This document shows, one piece after another, positions 7,956-17,132 of a DNA stretch of 64,000 bases (within the stretch, counting starts at the first letter, position 1; every line of letters begins with the position of its first letter). This DNA is from Trichococcus pasteurii. GTDB lineage: Bacteria > Bacillota > Bacilli > Lactobacillales > Aerococcaceae. The stretch spans positions 62,001-126,000 of the forward strand of contig NZ_FONM01000007.1 of the NCBI RefSeq assembly GCF_900112935.1. The letters run 5' to 3'. The translations under genes were made by a program, and so were the position numbers. The notes under the pieces were generated by a model, which searched no databases, was not told where the DNA came from, and worked only from the letters and a program-made list of their open reading frames with translations.

Positions 7956-10900
7956 TCAAGCAATTTCTGTGTAGAGCCCGATTGTGTATTCGGCTTGCCC
8001 AGTTCCGCTTGCATAATAAGCAAATCCGTCGACAACATAGATGTAGCCGTCACCGTAAGGGGCATGCGCGATATGGTGCATCGCGAGATCGTTCCATTGT
8101 CCATTATCCTGTGCGCCGACCGCCTCGCCGAGGTATTCGACGGTTACGGTTGTCGTTGACAGGTCGGACAGTTTGTACCAACTCGTGTATTCGCCATAGA
8201 CATTGGTTGCGACAGGTGTGACTTGCACCGGCATCACGACATAATCCTCAAACACGAATGGATTGCCGGCACCGCGGTAACCTTTTTCCGTCCAGTCCTC
8301 TTCAATGATGAGACCGGCTGGATGGAGTTCCCATTGGTCATTGCGCCAGTCACCTGAAGTGTTGTAGTACAAGGAGATGCTGTTGTACGGTTGTTCAGAT
8401 GTCGTCAAATACCAAGTGCCACCTACTTCGAAGACGTTCGTATCGACGAAATTACCTTCCAACAAAGTGGAGTGATAATCCCAATCGAGAGGGAAAGAAG
8501 TTGCAAAGTAGGCTTCAACATTGCCGGCTTGATCGGGAACCATGTAGTAGTTTTCATTGTACTCGAAAACGTTAGGATAGGCTGCCCGGATGCCATCGGT
8601 TTCCGGACCGAGGACAATTTGAGTATAGGTCCAGTTGACGAGGTCGCTGCTGTAGGCATGCGCAACGCCATCGGTAAAGCTTTGGGTCGCGATGTTATAA
8701 GTCTGCAGAACTTCGAAGAACATATGGTAGACGTCGTCAACGAGGATAATGAACGGATCGGCAGTGCCCAATGGATTGTAGACATCGGTCACGTCATTCC
8801 GGGTGATGACCGGATTGGTGACATTCCCGAAGTCATCGAGCACAGGGATAACGAATTCCGGTTCAGGTTCCACATAGCTGTAGTCGCCTTCATAGGCAAG
8901 CAACTCGCTGATGGTCGTGAATTGATAACCAAGAGCGCGAGCGGCTGTGATCATTTCCAGCAATGCAGTAGGGGTCGTACTGGCCGAACTGTTGCCGTGC
9001 AGCAGATAGATGGCACCAGCTGAAAGGTTGTTCAGTACAGCCGCGCTTACTTGGCTGGCCGAAAGCGTTCCCGACCAGTCGCGGGTGTCGACTGTCCAAC
9101 CGATTGTGTAGCTGTAGCCTAGACTGCCGGCTGTTGCCAATACGGTTGCGTTCGTTTCACCCATCGGAGCGCGGAAGTAAGGAGTTGTGCTCTCACCGGT
9201 AGCGCTCTTAACCAGTTGTTCCAATTGATTCAGATCGGCCGTCAATTCGGCTGCCGTCATCTGAGTGGCATCGTCTTGGGTAAAGGTGTGGTTACCGATT
9301 TCATGGCCTTGGGCGATGATGTCGTCAATCAAGGTCGGGTCGGTCAAGCCATTCAGGAAGAAGGTCGCTTTGACGTCCAGCAGCGCCAGATTCGCCAATA
9401 TCTGGCGGAGGTTGGCAGCACTGGAAACATCACTGATGGTCAAGGAAATGACTTGTTGATTGGTGTTGACTTGATTGACCAATTGCGAAGGTATCGTGAT
9501 GACCGGCGGATCAGGGTCTACCGGATCAACCGGATCGACTGGGTCCACAGGGTCTACCGGATCAACCGGATCGACTGGGTCCACAGGGTCTACCGGATCA
9601 ACCGGATCAGGATAGATGCCTTGGAGAGCCAACAAGCCTGTGACCGTAGTGAATTCATAACCAAGCGCACGTGCTGCTGCGACCATTTGCAACAAAGCTG
9701 CCGGTGTAGTGGCCGCTGAGCTGTTCCCGTGCAACAGGAAGATGGAGCCAGGAGTCAAGTTGTTCACAACGGCGGAACTGACTTGTGCTGCGGACAGTGT
9801 TCCGGACCAGTCGCGTGTGTCCACTGTCCAGCCAATCGTGTAGTCATATCCAAGCGAACCGGCTGTTGTGAGGACGGAAGTGCTCGTTGCCCCCATCGGA
9901 GCGCGGAAATAAGGTTTTGAACTTGTTCCGGAAGCATTTTGGACCAGTTGCTCAAGATTATTGAGGTCGTTGGTCAATTGGGCTTCGGTCATTTGGGTGG
10001 CATCGTCATGACTGAAGGTGTGGTTGCCGATTTCATGGCCTTGGGCGATGATGTCATCAATCAAGGTCGGATCGGTCAAACCATTCAGGAAGAAGGTGGC
10101 TTTGACATTCAGAGTGGCCAAGTTCGCCAATATTTCGCGGAGATTGTCTGCGTCCGAAGCATCGCTGATGGTAAGGGAAACGACTTTTTCGCCTGTCGTT
10201 ACCTGATTGATCAGCTGTGAAAGGACGGTTTCGACCGGATCAACCGGATCGGTAGGGTCGGTAGGGTCTTCCAAGTAAACGCCATCCAATTCGATCAGAT
10301 CACTGATTGTCGCGAACGAGTAACCAGCTTCACGGGCCGAAGCGATGATCTCGTACAAGGAACCTGGTGTGTTGGCGGATTCTGGCACGGCATGCATCAA
10401 ATAGATGGAACCTGGTGATAATTGGTCCAACACGTTGAAGGCAATTTCTTCAGAAGATAATGTTCCAAGGTAATCCAAGGTATCGACCGACCAACCTACA
10501 GTGTAGGTATAGCCAAGGCTGCCGAGCGTTTCCAGAACAGACTGATCGTAGTCCCCGTATGGCGGACGGAAGAGCGGTCTGGATGTTGCCCCTGTCGCAT
10601 TTACGACTTTGTTTTCCAATGCGTTCAGCTCAGCCGTAAATTCCGCAATGGTCAAGTAGGTAGAGAATTCATGAGAGTAACTGTGGTTCCCCAGTTCATG
10701 GCCTTGGGAAACGACTTGATACAGCATGTCCGGATCGGCTGTGCCGTCCGCGAAGAAAGTCGCTTTGACGTCCAATTCAGCCAGAGCATCGAGGATGCCT
10801 TGCAGAACTTCACTGTCTCCTAAATCGTCAAAAGTCAAGGAAATCACTTTTTGGTTCGTATCGATCTGTTCGATGAATTGGGATACGCCGTCAGAAATGT

Positions 10901-13900
10901 CGCCTGATCCGTCATCACTGCCGTCATCATAGACGCCTTCCAGCGCCATCAATTCATCGATCGTGACGAATTCATAGCCTTGATTGCGGGCTTCTGCGAT
11001 TAGGTACCAAAGGGATTGTGGCGTGCCGACAGCAGTCGGATTCGCATGCAGCAAGTAGATTGAGCCTGCATCCAGATAATCAGTTACGCTGGCTGCGATC
11101 TGCGTTTCGGATAAACCTTCCCAGTCGCGTGTGTCCTGCGTCCAACCGATCGTGTAGGCATAACCGAGGCTGCCGAGTGTTTCGAGCACGGCATCGTTAT
11201 AGACACCTGCTGGAGCACGGAAATACGGTTTGGAGGACACGCCTGTAGTTTGCAGAATGTAATCTTCCATCAGTTCCAAGTCATAAGCCAATTCATCGGC
11301 TGAAAGGGATGTGGAATCGTCATTGTGGGAATAAGTATGGTTCGACAATTGGTGTCCGGTTGCTACCAGTTCGGCCATCAATCCGGGGTCGGTTGTGCCG
11401 TTCAGGAAGAAGGTAGCTTTGACGCCGAGATAGTTGAGGTTGTAGATGATATCGGCCAGGTTGGTATAGTCGTCACCGTCATCAAACGTAAGGGCGATGA
11501 CATTGCGGCCGGTATCGACATGGCTGACGAAGCGGGATGGTCCCGTCCCGTAATCAGGTTCTTCGACAACTGGATCGGTGACTACAGGTTCTTCACCGAC
11601 ATAGATGCCTTGATAAGCCAACAGGCCGGTGATGGTCTCGAAGCGGTAACCAAGTGCCTGTACTGCGGCCACCATCTGCAGGATTGCTGCAGGTGTCGCA
11701 ACTGCATCGGCGCTTCCGTGCAAAAGAAGGATGGCTCCTGGAGACAAACTGTTCACGACAGCGGTACTGATTTGCGCTGCTGTCTGTGTTCCGCTCCAGT
11801 CGCGGGTTTCGATTGTCCAACCGATGGCGTATTGATAACCGAGACTGCCGGCTGTAGTCAAAACGGCCGCGTTGGTTTCGCCCATCGGTGCCCGGAAATA
11901 AGGTGTCGTGCTGGTTCCGGCTGCATTTTGTACGAGTTGCTCAAGGTTATTGAGGTCCGCCGTCAATTGAGCTTGGGTCATTTGCGTAGCATCTTCGTGG
12001 CTGTAGGTATGATTGCCGATTTCGTGGCCTTGGGCGATGATGTCATCGATCAGGCTCGGATCGGTCATGCCGTTCAGGAAGAAGGTGGCTTTGATTCCCA
12101 ATAGCGCAAGGTTGCTGAGAATCTGCCTTACATTTTCGGTCCCAGATGCATCACTGATGGTCAAGGAGATGACCGGCACATCGGTGTTGACTTGGTTCAC
12201 GATCTCTGCGGGTGAAGTAGTGCTCGGAGGCGTTGGATCAGGATCAGGTATTGTTTCACCAGGTTCCTCCCCGGGTGTTGTCGGGTAAGAGCCCTCCAAA
12301 GCGAGCAAACCGCTGATCGTAGCGAAGTTGTAGCCGAGTTGGCGGATGGTTGTGATCATCTGCAATAAAGCCGCAGGTGTTGTACTGGCGGAAGCATTTC
12401 CGTGCATAAGGAAGATGGCGCCTGGTGCCAAGTTGTTCACGACAGCAGAGCTGACTTGAGCTGCTGTCAATGTGCCGCTCCAGTCACGGGTATCGACTGT
12501 CCAGCCAATGGTGTACATGTAGCCCATACTGGCTGCGGTGGCAAGGACTGCATCATTTGTCGCGCCCATCGGTGCCCGGAAGTAAGGACGGGTAGTAGCT
12601 CCGCCTGTGCTGTCCTGCACCAATGTTTCCATGGCATTCAGTTCCCAGACGACTTCATCCACGGTCATTGCGGTGGCATCATCGTGGGTGTAGGTGTGGT
12701 TGCCGATTTCATGACCTTGTTGAATGATTTCGTTGATCACTGTGGGATCGGTCAAACCGTTCAGGAAGAAAGTGGCTTTCACATCCATGGTTGCCAGGTT
12801 CGCCAGAATTTCGCGGACATTATCGGCGTCCGACGCATCGCTGATGGTCAAGGAGATGGTTTTTTCGCCGGTGGAAACTTGGTTAATGACTTCTGATAGG
12901 ATATCATCCGAATAATCCTCTTCGATTTGGGCTTCTTCTTCGGCTGTGAAATAACCACCCAATGCCAACAAATCGCTGACAGTGGAAAAACTGTAGCCGG
13001 CTTGTTTCAGCGCCGCAATCGAATACCATAAGGATTCGGGTGTATTGGCTGCACCTACGCTGGCATGCATCAGGACAATGGAACCGGGTCTGACATTATT
13101 GACGACTGCGTTGCTGACCGCAGTAGCAGAAATGCCGGTCCAATCGAGCGTATCGACGTCCCAACCGATCGTGTATTGGTAACCGAGGCTACCGACCGTA
13201 TCCAAAACGGAACTGTTGTAGGAACCGTAAGGGAGGCGGAAGAAAGGCAAGGATGAAGTGCCGGTTGTTTCTTGGATGTAATCTTCCATCAGGTTGATAT
13301 CGTTCGCCAAAGCGGATGACGAAAGTGTTGCAGAGTCTCCATGTGAGTAGGTGTGGTTAGCCAATTGATGGCCATCCGCTACAATCTGCTGCAGCAAGGA
13401 AGCGTCGGCATCGCCGTTCATGAAGAAAGTGGCCTTCACGCCTAAGTAGTTCAAATTATCCAGAATCTCGTAAAGGTTACCATAGGAATGGCCATCATCG
13501 AACGTCAGAGCGATCACATTATCTGCGATATTTACTGAATTGATGATTTGCGAAGTTCCCGAAAAATCGCTGACTGCCGCTGCAGCCATCAGTTGCATCG
13601 GTTCTTCGTAAGTGATTTCGGCTTCTTCAATCGACTCTAGTGGTGCAGTTTCTTCGGTCACTTCAATCGGTTCTGTCGGAGTTTCCGTTGGCTGTTCCGT
13701 TTCAATCGGAGTTTCTGTGCCGGAAGCAGGTTGTTCTACAGTTACATCCACTGGATTTTCTTCAGGAATGGGTGTTACCGGTGCTGTCGTATCTGGAGTA
13801 GTTGTTTCAGTTATGGGTGGTGTTGGGTCGGTTGCTTCCGGTGTGGTCGCGTCCTCAGTAGGCGTGGTCGCCGGTGTGGTTGTTTCTGTGGTGGTTGGTT

Positions 13901-14210
13901 GCGGATCGGCCGTTTCCGGCAGAGGCTGTTCTGTAGGTGGTGCAGGTGTTTCCGTCATCTGCTCATCTACCGCAGTCATTTCTGCGGGCGGAGATTCCGT
14001 GGTTGTTGTTGAGGGTGTGCTTGCGACATTGGTTTCCGTCACTGTTTCCGGCAGTTGAATACCTGGCGACTGTTCATAGAGAATGGGTTCTGAGAGTGTC
14101 ATTTCAGTAATCTCTGCGGTCCCTTCCATTGCTGCAGATACATCTGTCAGCGCGCCGTAAATCGTAAATATGACTAAGAAAGGAGGCAGTATAATGAAAC
14201 TTTTTTTCAT
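7956..14210 (-). CDS. Giant secreted protein: seven tandem NodB deacetylase domains and a GH43-like beta-propeller
   Basis: This 2084-residue protein has an N-terminal signal sequence (residues 1-27, cleavage near VSA-AM), a Pro/Thr/Glu-rich stalk to about 215, then seven NodB polysaccharide-deacetylase domains at about 220-420, 440-645, 665-870, 890-1095, 1105-1315, 1330-1535 and 1570-1775. A C-terminal region (about 1795-2084, with TADPFIILVDDVYHMF) resembles the five-bladed propellers of GH43/GH130-like enzymes. Domains 1 and 4 keep TFDDG, HTYSH and the RxP motif; domain 5 has TFDDL. Domains 2, 3, 6 and 7 have TISDA or TISDV, so the catalytic-base Asp is Ser while the metal Asp remains. 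Domain 7 also has HTFTQ instead of HTxxH. Typical NodB proteins have one such domain. GAGGAGGG lies 8 nt before the ATG. It probably de-N-acetylates or binds the locus polysaccharide or peptidoglycan at the surface; no wall-anchor motif was seen. Confidence 0.9.
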   Translation of the reverse strand: MKKSFIILPPFLVIFTIYGALTDVSAAMEGTAEITEMTLSEPILYEQSPGIQLPETVTETNVASTPSTTTTESPPAEMTAVDEQMTETPAPPTEQPLPETADPQPTTTETTTPATTPTEDATTPEATDPTPPITETTTPDTTAPVTPIPEENPVDVTVEQPASGTETPIETEQPTETPTEPIEVTEETAPLESIEEAEITYEEPMQLMAAAAVSDFSGTSQIINSVNIADNVIALTFDDGHSYGNLYEILDNLNYLGVKATFFMNGDADASLLQQIVADGHQLANHTYSHGDSATLSSSALANDINLMEDYIQETTGTSSLPFFRLPYGSYNSSVLDTVGSLGYQYTIGWDVDTLDWTGISATAVSNAVVNNVRPGSIVLMHASVGAANTPESLWYSIAALKQAGYSFSTVSDLLALGGYFTAEEEAQIEEDYSDDILSEVINQVSTGEKTISLTISDASDADNVREILANLATMDVKATFFLNGLTDPTVINEIIQQGHEIGNHTYTHDDATAMTVDEVVWELNAMETLVQDSTGGATTRPYFRAPMGATNDAVLATAASMGYMYTIGWTVDTRDWSGTLTAAQVSSAVVNNLAPGAIFLMHGNASASTTPAALLQMITTIRQLGYNFATISGLLALEGSYPTTPGEEPGETIPDPDPTPPSTTSPAEIVNQVNTDVPVISLTISDASGTENVRQILSNLALLGIKATFFLNGMTDPSLIDDIIAQGHEIGNHTYSHEDATQMTQAQLTADLNNLEQLVQNAAGTSTTPYFRAPMGETNAAVLTTAGSLGYQYAIGWTIETRDWSGTQTAAQISTAVVNSLSPGAILLLHGSADAVATPAAILQMVAAVQALGYRFETITGLLAYQGIYVGEEPVVTDPVVEEPDYGTGPSRFVSHVDTGRNVIALTFDDGDDYTNLADIIYNLNYLGVKATFFLNGTTDPGLMAELVATGHQLSNHTYSHNDDSTSLSADELAYDLELMEDYILQTTGVSSKPYFRAPAGVYNDAVLETLGSLGYAYTIGWTQDTRDWEGLSETQIAASVTDYLDAGSIYLLHANPTAVGTPQSLWYLIAEARNQGYEFVTIDELMALEGVYDDGSDDGSGDISDGVSQFIEQIDTNQKVISLTFDDLGDSEVLQGILDALAELDVKATFFADGTADPDMLYQVVSQGHELGNHSYSHEFSTYLTIAEFTAELNALENKVVNATGATSRPLFRPPYGDYDQSVLETLGSLGYTYTVGWSVDTLDYLGTLSSEEIAFNVLDQLSPGSIYLMHAVPESANTPGSLYEIIASAREAGYSFATISDLIELDGVYLEDPTDPTDPVDPVETVLSQLINQVTTGEKVVSLTISDASDADNLREILANLATLNVKATFFLNGLTDPTLIDDIIAQGHEIGNHTFSHDDATQMTEAQLTNDLNNLEQLVQNASGTSSKPYFRAPMGATSTSVLTTAGSLGYDYTIGWTVDTRDWSGTLSAAQVSSAVVNNLTPGSIFLLHGNSSAATTPAALLQMVAAARALGYEFTTVTGLLALQGIYPDPVDPVDPVDPVDPVDPVDPVDPVDPVDPVDPDPPVITIPSQLVNQVNTNQQVISLTISDVSSAANLRQILANLALLDVKATFFLNGLTDPTLIDDIIAQGHEIGNHTFTQDDATQMTAAELTADLNQLEQLVKSATGESTTPYFRAPMGETNATVLATAGSLGYSYTIGWTVDTRDWSGTLSASQVSAAVLNNLSAGAIYLLHGNSSASTTPTALLEMITAARALGYQFTTISELLAYEGDYSYVEPEPEFVIPVLDDFGNVTNPVITRNDVTDVYNPLGTADPFIILVDDVYHMFFEVLQTYNIATQSFTDGVAHAYSSDLVNWTYTQIVLGPETDGIRAAYPNVFEYNENYYMVPDQAGNVEAYFATSFPLDWDYHSTLLEGNFVDTNVFEVGGTWYLTTSEQPYNSISLYYNTSGDWRNDQWELHPAGLIIEEDWTEKGYRGAGNPFVFEDYVVMPVQVTPVATNVYGEYTSWYKLSDLSTTTVTVEYLGEAVGAQDNGQWNDLAMHHIAHAPYGDGYIYVVDGFAYYASGTGQAEYTIGLYTEIA
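9514..9610 (-). repeat. 36-bp tandem repeat coding a Val-Asp-Pro linker
   Basis: The unit beginning GGGTCTACCGGATCAACC on the plus strand repeats about 2.7 times with a 36-bp period and near identity. It encodes a VDP tripeptide run joining deacetylase domains 6 and 7. The near-perfect DNA identity suggests recent slippage and a length-variable spacer. Confidence 0.85.
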
Positions 14211-14561
14211 AATTCAGCCCTCCTCAATCGCTAAATCTGAAAACAAGCATATTCAATTAAGTGTTTCTTTTTGCTGCGGTGGGGGTTATGCTACGTAACC
14301 ATCAGGACCATCTCCTTCTTATTTTAAGTAAAGTGGAATGAGCCGGAAACAGTGTAAGAGGTCAAGTGCTGATAGGTTTATTCACCTGATTAACTTAACC
14401 ACTTTATGTTATTATAACGCAAATGGAAGCGTTTTAAAAGAATTTGGGAGGGGGCGGTCAATTACAAAAAGCATCCGTAGAGGGATTTGTGAGGCTATGC
14501 TAAAGTTGGTGCATGATATTTTGCGATAGGTTTGCGTTTTTGTTAAGTTTTTGAATATCCC
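14211..14561. other. Intergenic leader region of the giant deacetylase gene
   Basis: This non-coding stretch precedes two divergent genes. Apart from the ribosome-binding site and the promoter/cre-like element described separately, it contains AAGAAGGAG (minus strand, about 14312-14320) followed by a possible tiny reading frame of only three to six codons, which I do not call a gene. The minus-strand transcript would have a leader of about 190 nt. Confidence 0.4.
14411..14437 (-). promoter_or_regulatory. Possible promoter with overlapping cre-like site for the deacetylase gene
   Basis: On the minus strand TATAAT (plus 14411-14416) has TTTTAA 17 bp upstream. TGGAAGCGTTTTAA (14424-14437) matches the CcpA cre consensus at 12 of 14 positions and overlaps the -35, which would allow carbon-catabolite repression. 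The -35 is poor, so this is tentative. Confidence 0.4.
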
Positions 14562-14590
14562 TTTTTCATTCGCCGGAATTGTTCTATACT
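14562..14590 (+). promoter_or_regulatory. Promoter of third LCP gene, sharing a block with the 3239 promoter
   Basis: The -10 is TATACT at 14585-14590, with CCTTTTTCATTC ending 13 nt before it, exactly as upstream of the glycosyltransferase operon at 3359. The two blocks lie in otherwise unrelated sequence. Confidence 0.6.
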
Positions 14591-14617
14591 TGATGAAGCG
14601 ATATTAAGTAGGGTGAT

Positions 14618-14635
14618 GGGCTGTTTATGCAGCCG
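14618..14635 (+). promoter_or_regulatory. Leader hairpin of third LCP gene
   Basis: GGCTG/CAGCC with a 6-nt loop lies early in the predicted transcript. It begins with TGATGGGCT, resembling TAATGGGCT at the base of the leader hairpin of the 3359 operon. Confidence 0.35.
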
Positions 14636-14661
14636 CATTGCGCAGAAAGAGGCTCAAATCG

Positions 14662-15759
14662 ATGAATGACACAAGAAGCAATTATTTTAAGAAGAAAAAA
14701 AGGAACCGAATCATTATTCTATCATTGGTGGGTTTTGCTTTCGTCGCTTTCGCGCTGTTCTGGACTGTCTACGACGATGTGGAGAGCACGCTGAAAACTG
14801 TTTTTGAAGATGTCGAAACGGAGAACATGCGGAAAGAGGAAGTTTCGGTCGATGCGACTCATCCGATTTCGTTCGCGCTGTTGGGGATCGACATGTATGG
14901 GGATGGGATCGCGGAAGGTAGCGGTCGTTCGGACACCATCATCGTTGCGACGGTCAATCCTAAGACCAAAAAGACCACGATCGTCAGTGTGCCGCGCGAC
15001 AGTTATGCCGAGATGGTGGGTTACGAAACGAATAGCTATCCGGAGTACAACGACAAGATCACGCACGCCTACGCATTCGGCAGTACCCAGATGGCCATCA
15101 ACTCCATCCAGGAATTCCTGAATGTGCCGATCGACTATTACGTCGAAATCAATATGCAGGGGCTGCATGACATTGTCGAAGCAATCGGCGGCATCGAATT
15201 GACGAGTCCGTTGACTTTTGAGTTTGAGGGTTCTTCCTTCGTTGAAGGCGAAACAGTCATAGCGGATGGATGGGATGCTTTGGCTTTCGCGCGGATGCGC
15301 AAAGAGGATCCAGAAGGCGATTTAGGTCGTCAGAACAGGCAACGGATGGTCATCAAAGCAATTTTGGATAAGCTGATCAGCATCGACAGCGTCACGAACT
15401 ACAAAAAAATCCTCAGTGCCGTGGAAGTGAACATCCAAACCAATCTTTCCTTTGAGGATCTGTTGGACATCAAGTCAGGCTATGTGGATGCCTTGGACAC
15501 TTTCACGCAACTTTCGATCGCTGGGGAAGAATTGTACTATGATGAAATCTACTATTATTATGTAGATCCTGAAGAGCGCTTGCGCATCGCCAACACGCTG
15601 CGTGATGAATTGGAAATTGATCAGGTGCAGTTTAGCGACATGAACCTATCGGATGCGGACTCATCCTTTGGCTTTGGCCAGATGACCAGCGCCGGATCAG
15701 TTACAGGAACTTCCGATTTCGATAGCATCGAAGAAACGGATGAAGCAGCAAACAATTAA
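14662..15759 (+). CDS. LCP family wall-polymer ligase (third copy)
   Basis: This 365-residue protein has a basic N-terminus, a transmembrane segment at about 15-35 and the full LCP signature set: ISFALLGIDMYG, GRSDTIIVA, SVPRDSYAE, THAYAFGS and ALAFARMRKED. It shares with the first LCP protein an extra segment containing YYYYVDPEERLR near residue 300 and a Ser/Asp-rich tail, so these two are the closer pair. The ATG at 14662 follows AGAGG by about 10 nt and is preferred to TTG at 14638. It is followed after 59 nt by galE, which may be co-transcribed, linking ligation of the polymer with supply of UDP-galactose. Confidence 0.93.
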   Translation: MNDTRSNYFKKKKRNRIIILSLVGFAFVAFALFWTVYDDVESTLKTVFEDVETENMRKEEVSVDATHPISFALLGIDMYGDGIAEGSGRSDTIIVATVNPKTKKTTIVSVPRDSYAEMVGYETNSYPEYNDKITHAYAFGSTQMAINSIQEFLNVPIDYYVEINMQGLHDIVEAIGGIELTSPLTFEFEGSSFVEGETVIADGWDALAFARMRKEDPEGDLGRQNRQRMVIKAILDKLISIDSVTNYKKILSAVEVNIQTNLSFEDLLDIKSGYVDALDTFTQLSIAGEELYYDEIYYYYVDPEERLRIANTLRDELEIDQVQFSDMNLSDADSSFGFGQMTSAGSVTGTSDFDSIEETDEAANN

Positions 15760-15818
15760 TCGCGGCACCAATGAAAAAGAAAATAAACGAATAACAGTCA
15801 ATCGGAAAGAGGGATATT

Positions 15819-16829
15819 ATGTCAGTATTAGTAACAGGCGGAGCCGGCTACATCGGCAGCCATACCGTAGTGGAATTATTGAACGCAGGCCAAGAAGTGG
15901 TCATCGTCGACAACTATTCGAACAGCAAGCCGGAAGTGTTGAACCGAATCAAAACGATCACCGGCAAAGCACCGACTTTCTATGAAGTGGACGTTTTGGA
16001 CCGCGAAGCATTGGACGCAGTATTCGCAAAAGAGAAAATCGACTCCGTCATCCATTTCGCGGGCTACAAGGCAGTCGGCGAATCCGTCGCCAAACCGATC
16101 GAATATTACCACAACAACATCACGAGTTCTTTGGTATTGTGCGATGTGATGCGCAGTCATGGCGTCAAGAAGATCGTCTTCAGTTCTTCGGCTACGGTCT
16201 ACGGCATGAACAACGTGTCACCGTTGACGGAGGATCTGCCGACCAGCGCAACGAACCCATACGGCTACACGAAGGTCATGATCGAACAGATCCTCCAGGA
16301 CGTAGCGGTTTCCGATTCCGAGTGGAGCATCGCCTTGCTGCGCTACTTCAACCCGATCGGCGCGCATGAGTCAGGCCTGATCGGCGAAGACCCGACCGGC
16401 ATCCCGAACAACCTGATGCCTTACATCACGCAAGTGGCGGTCGGCAAATTGCCGCGTCTGAGCGTTTTCGGGGATGATTACGACACACATGACGGCACAG
16501 GCGTACGTGACTATATCCACGTCGTCGACTTGGCGCTGGGCCACATCAAAGCCTTGGAAAAAATCAAAGAGACAAACGGCGTCGGCATCTACAACCTCGG
16601 GACGGGGATAGGATACAGCGTGCTGGACTTGACTTACAACTTCCAAAAAGCCACAGGCGTCGAGATTCCGTACACAATCATCGACAGACGCCCAGGGGAT
16701 GTCGCGACTTGCTATGCGGATGCGACGAAGGCGAAAGAAGAACTGGGATGGACAGCCCAGAAGACATTGGCGGACATGTGCCGTGATTCCTGGAATTGGC
16801 AAAAGAATAATCCGAACGGTTACGAATAA
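15819..16829 (+). CDS. galE: UDP-glucose 4-epimerase GalE
   Basis: GalE interconverts UDP-glucose and UDP-galactose in the cytoplasm, serving both the Leloir pathway and polysaccharide precursor supply. The 336-residue length is typical. Visible are the NAD-binding [11 protein letters not shown] at the N-terminus, the catalytic Ser/Thr in FSSSATVYG (about residue 125) and the YGYTK Tyr-Lys pair (about residue 150), and the GxGxG-like [10 protein letters not shown] further on. Placement in the polysaccharide region, away from other gal genes, favours a role in making activated galactose for the glycan. AAAGAGGG lies 6 nt before the ATG. Confidence 0.96.
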   Translation: MSVLVTGGAGYIGSHTVVELLNAGQEVVIVDNYSNSKPEVLNRIKTITGKAPTFYEVDVLDREALDAVFAKEKIDSVIHFAGYKAVGESVAKPIEYYHNNITSSLVLCDVMRSHGVKKIVFSSSATVYGMNNVSPLTEDLPTSATNPYGYTKVMIEQILQDVAVSDSEWSIALLRYFNPIGAHESGLIGEDPTGIPNNLMPYITQVAVGKLPRLSVFGDDYDTHDGTGVRDYIHVVDLALGHIKALEKIKETNGVGIYNLGTGIGYSVLDLTYNFQKATGVEIPYTIIDRRPGDVATCYADATKAKEELGWTAQKTLADMCRDSWNWQKNNPNGYE

Positions 16830-16887
16830 GAAAAGCTTATACAGCCTGGTTGATTCAATACCGGAATTAAATATATGCTCAGAGATG

Positions 16888-17016
16888 GCCCGCCAAAAGC
16901 ATTTTGGCGGGCTATTTCCGTTCAAATAACTGTCAGAAAACCCGCCGGAACCCCCTTGGCGGGGAAAAACTTCCGCGGACAACGTGAGATTGCCCGCCAA
17001 ACCCATTTTGGCTGGC
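16888..17016. repeat. Array of three GC-rich palindromes, 52-bp period
   Basis: Three hairpins follow galE: GCCCGCCAAAA/TTTTGGCGGGC (16888-16912), CCCGCC/GGCGGG (16941-16963) and GCCCGCCAAA/TTTGGCTGGC (16992-17016). Their centres are 52 bp apart both times. The first may act as a terminator. The intervening 25-28 nt are not conserved. The rest of the 16830-17132 gap is AT-rich leader of the next gene. Confidence 0.8.
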
Positions 17017-17132
17017 AACACTATAATATGAATGATAGGAAAGAATATTGAAGTATAATATATGATTTATTTGTATTTAATGTTATTGTTAATATTACAA
17101 CATTTATAGCATTTGATTTTAGGAGGAATAGG

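Noticed and set aside
7956..14210. Several long plus-strand reading frames inside the giant deacetylase gene (for example 11325-12104 and 13612-14058)
   Set aside because: They are antisense shadows of repeated coding DNA: no ribosome-binding sites, Ser/Val/Gly or Cys-rich composition, and they repeat with the domain period of the real gene.
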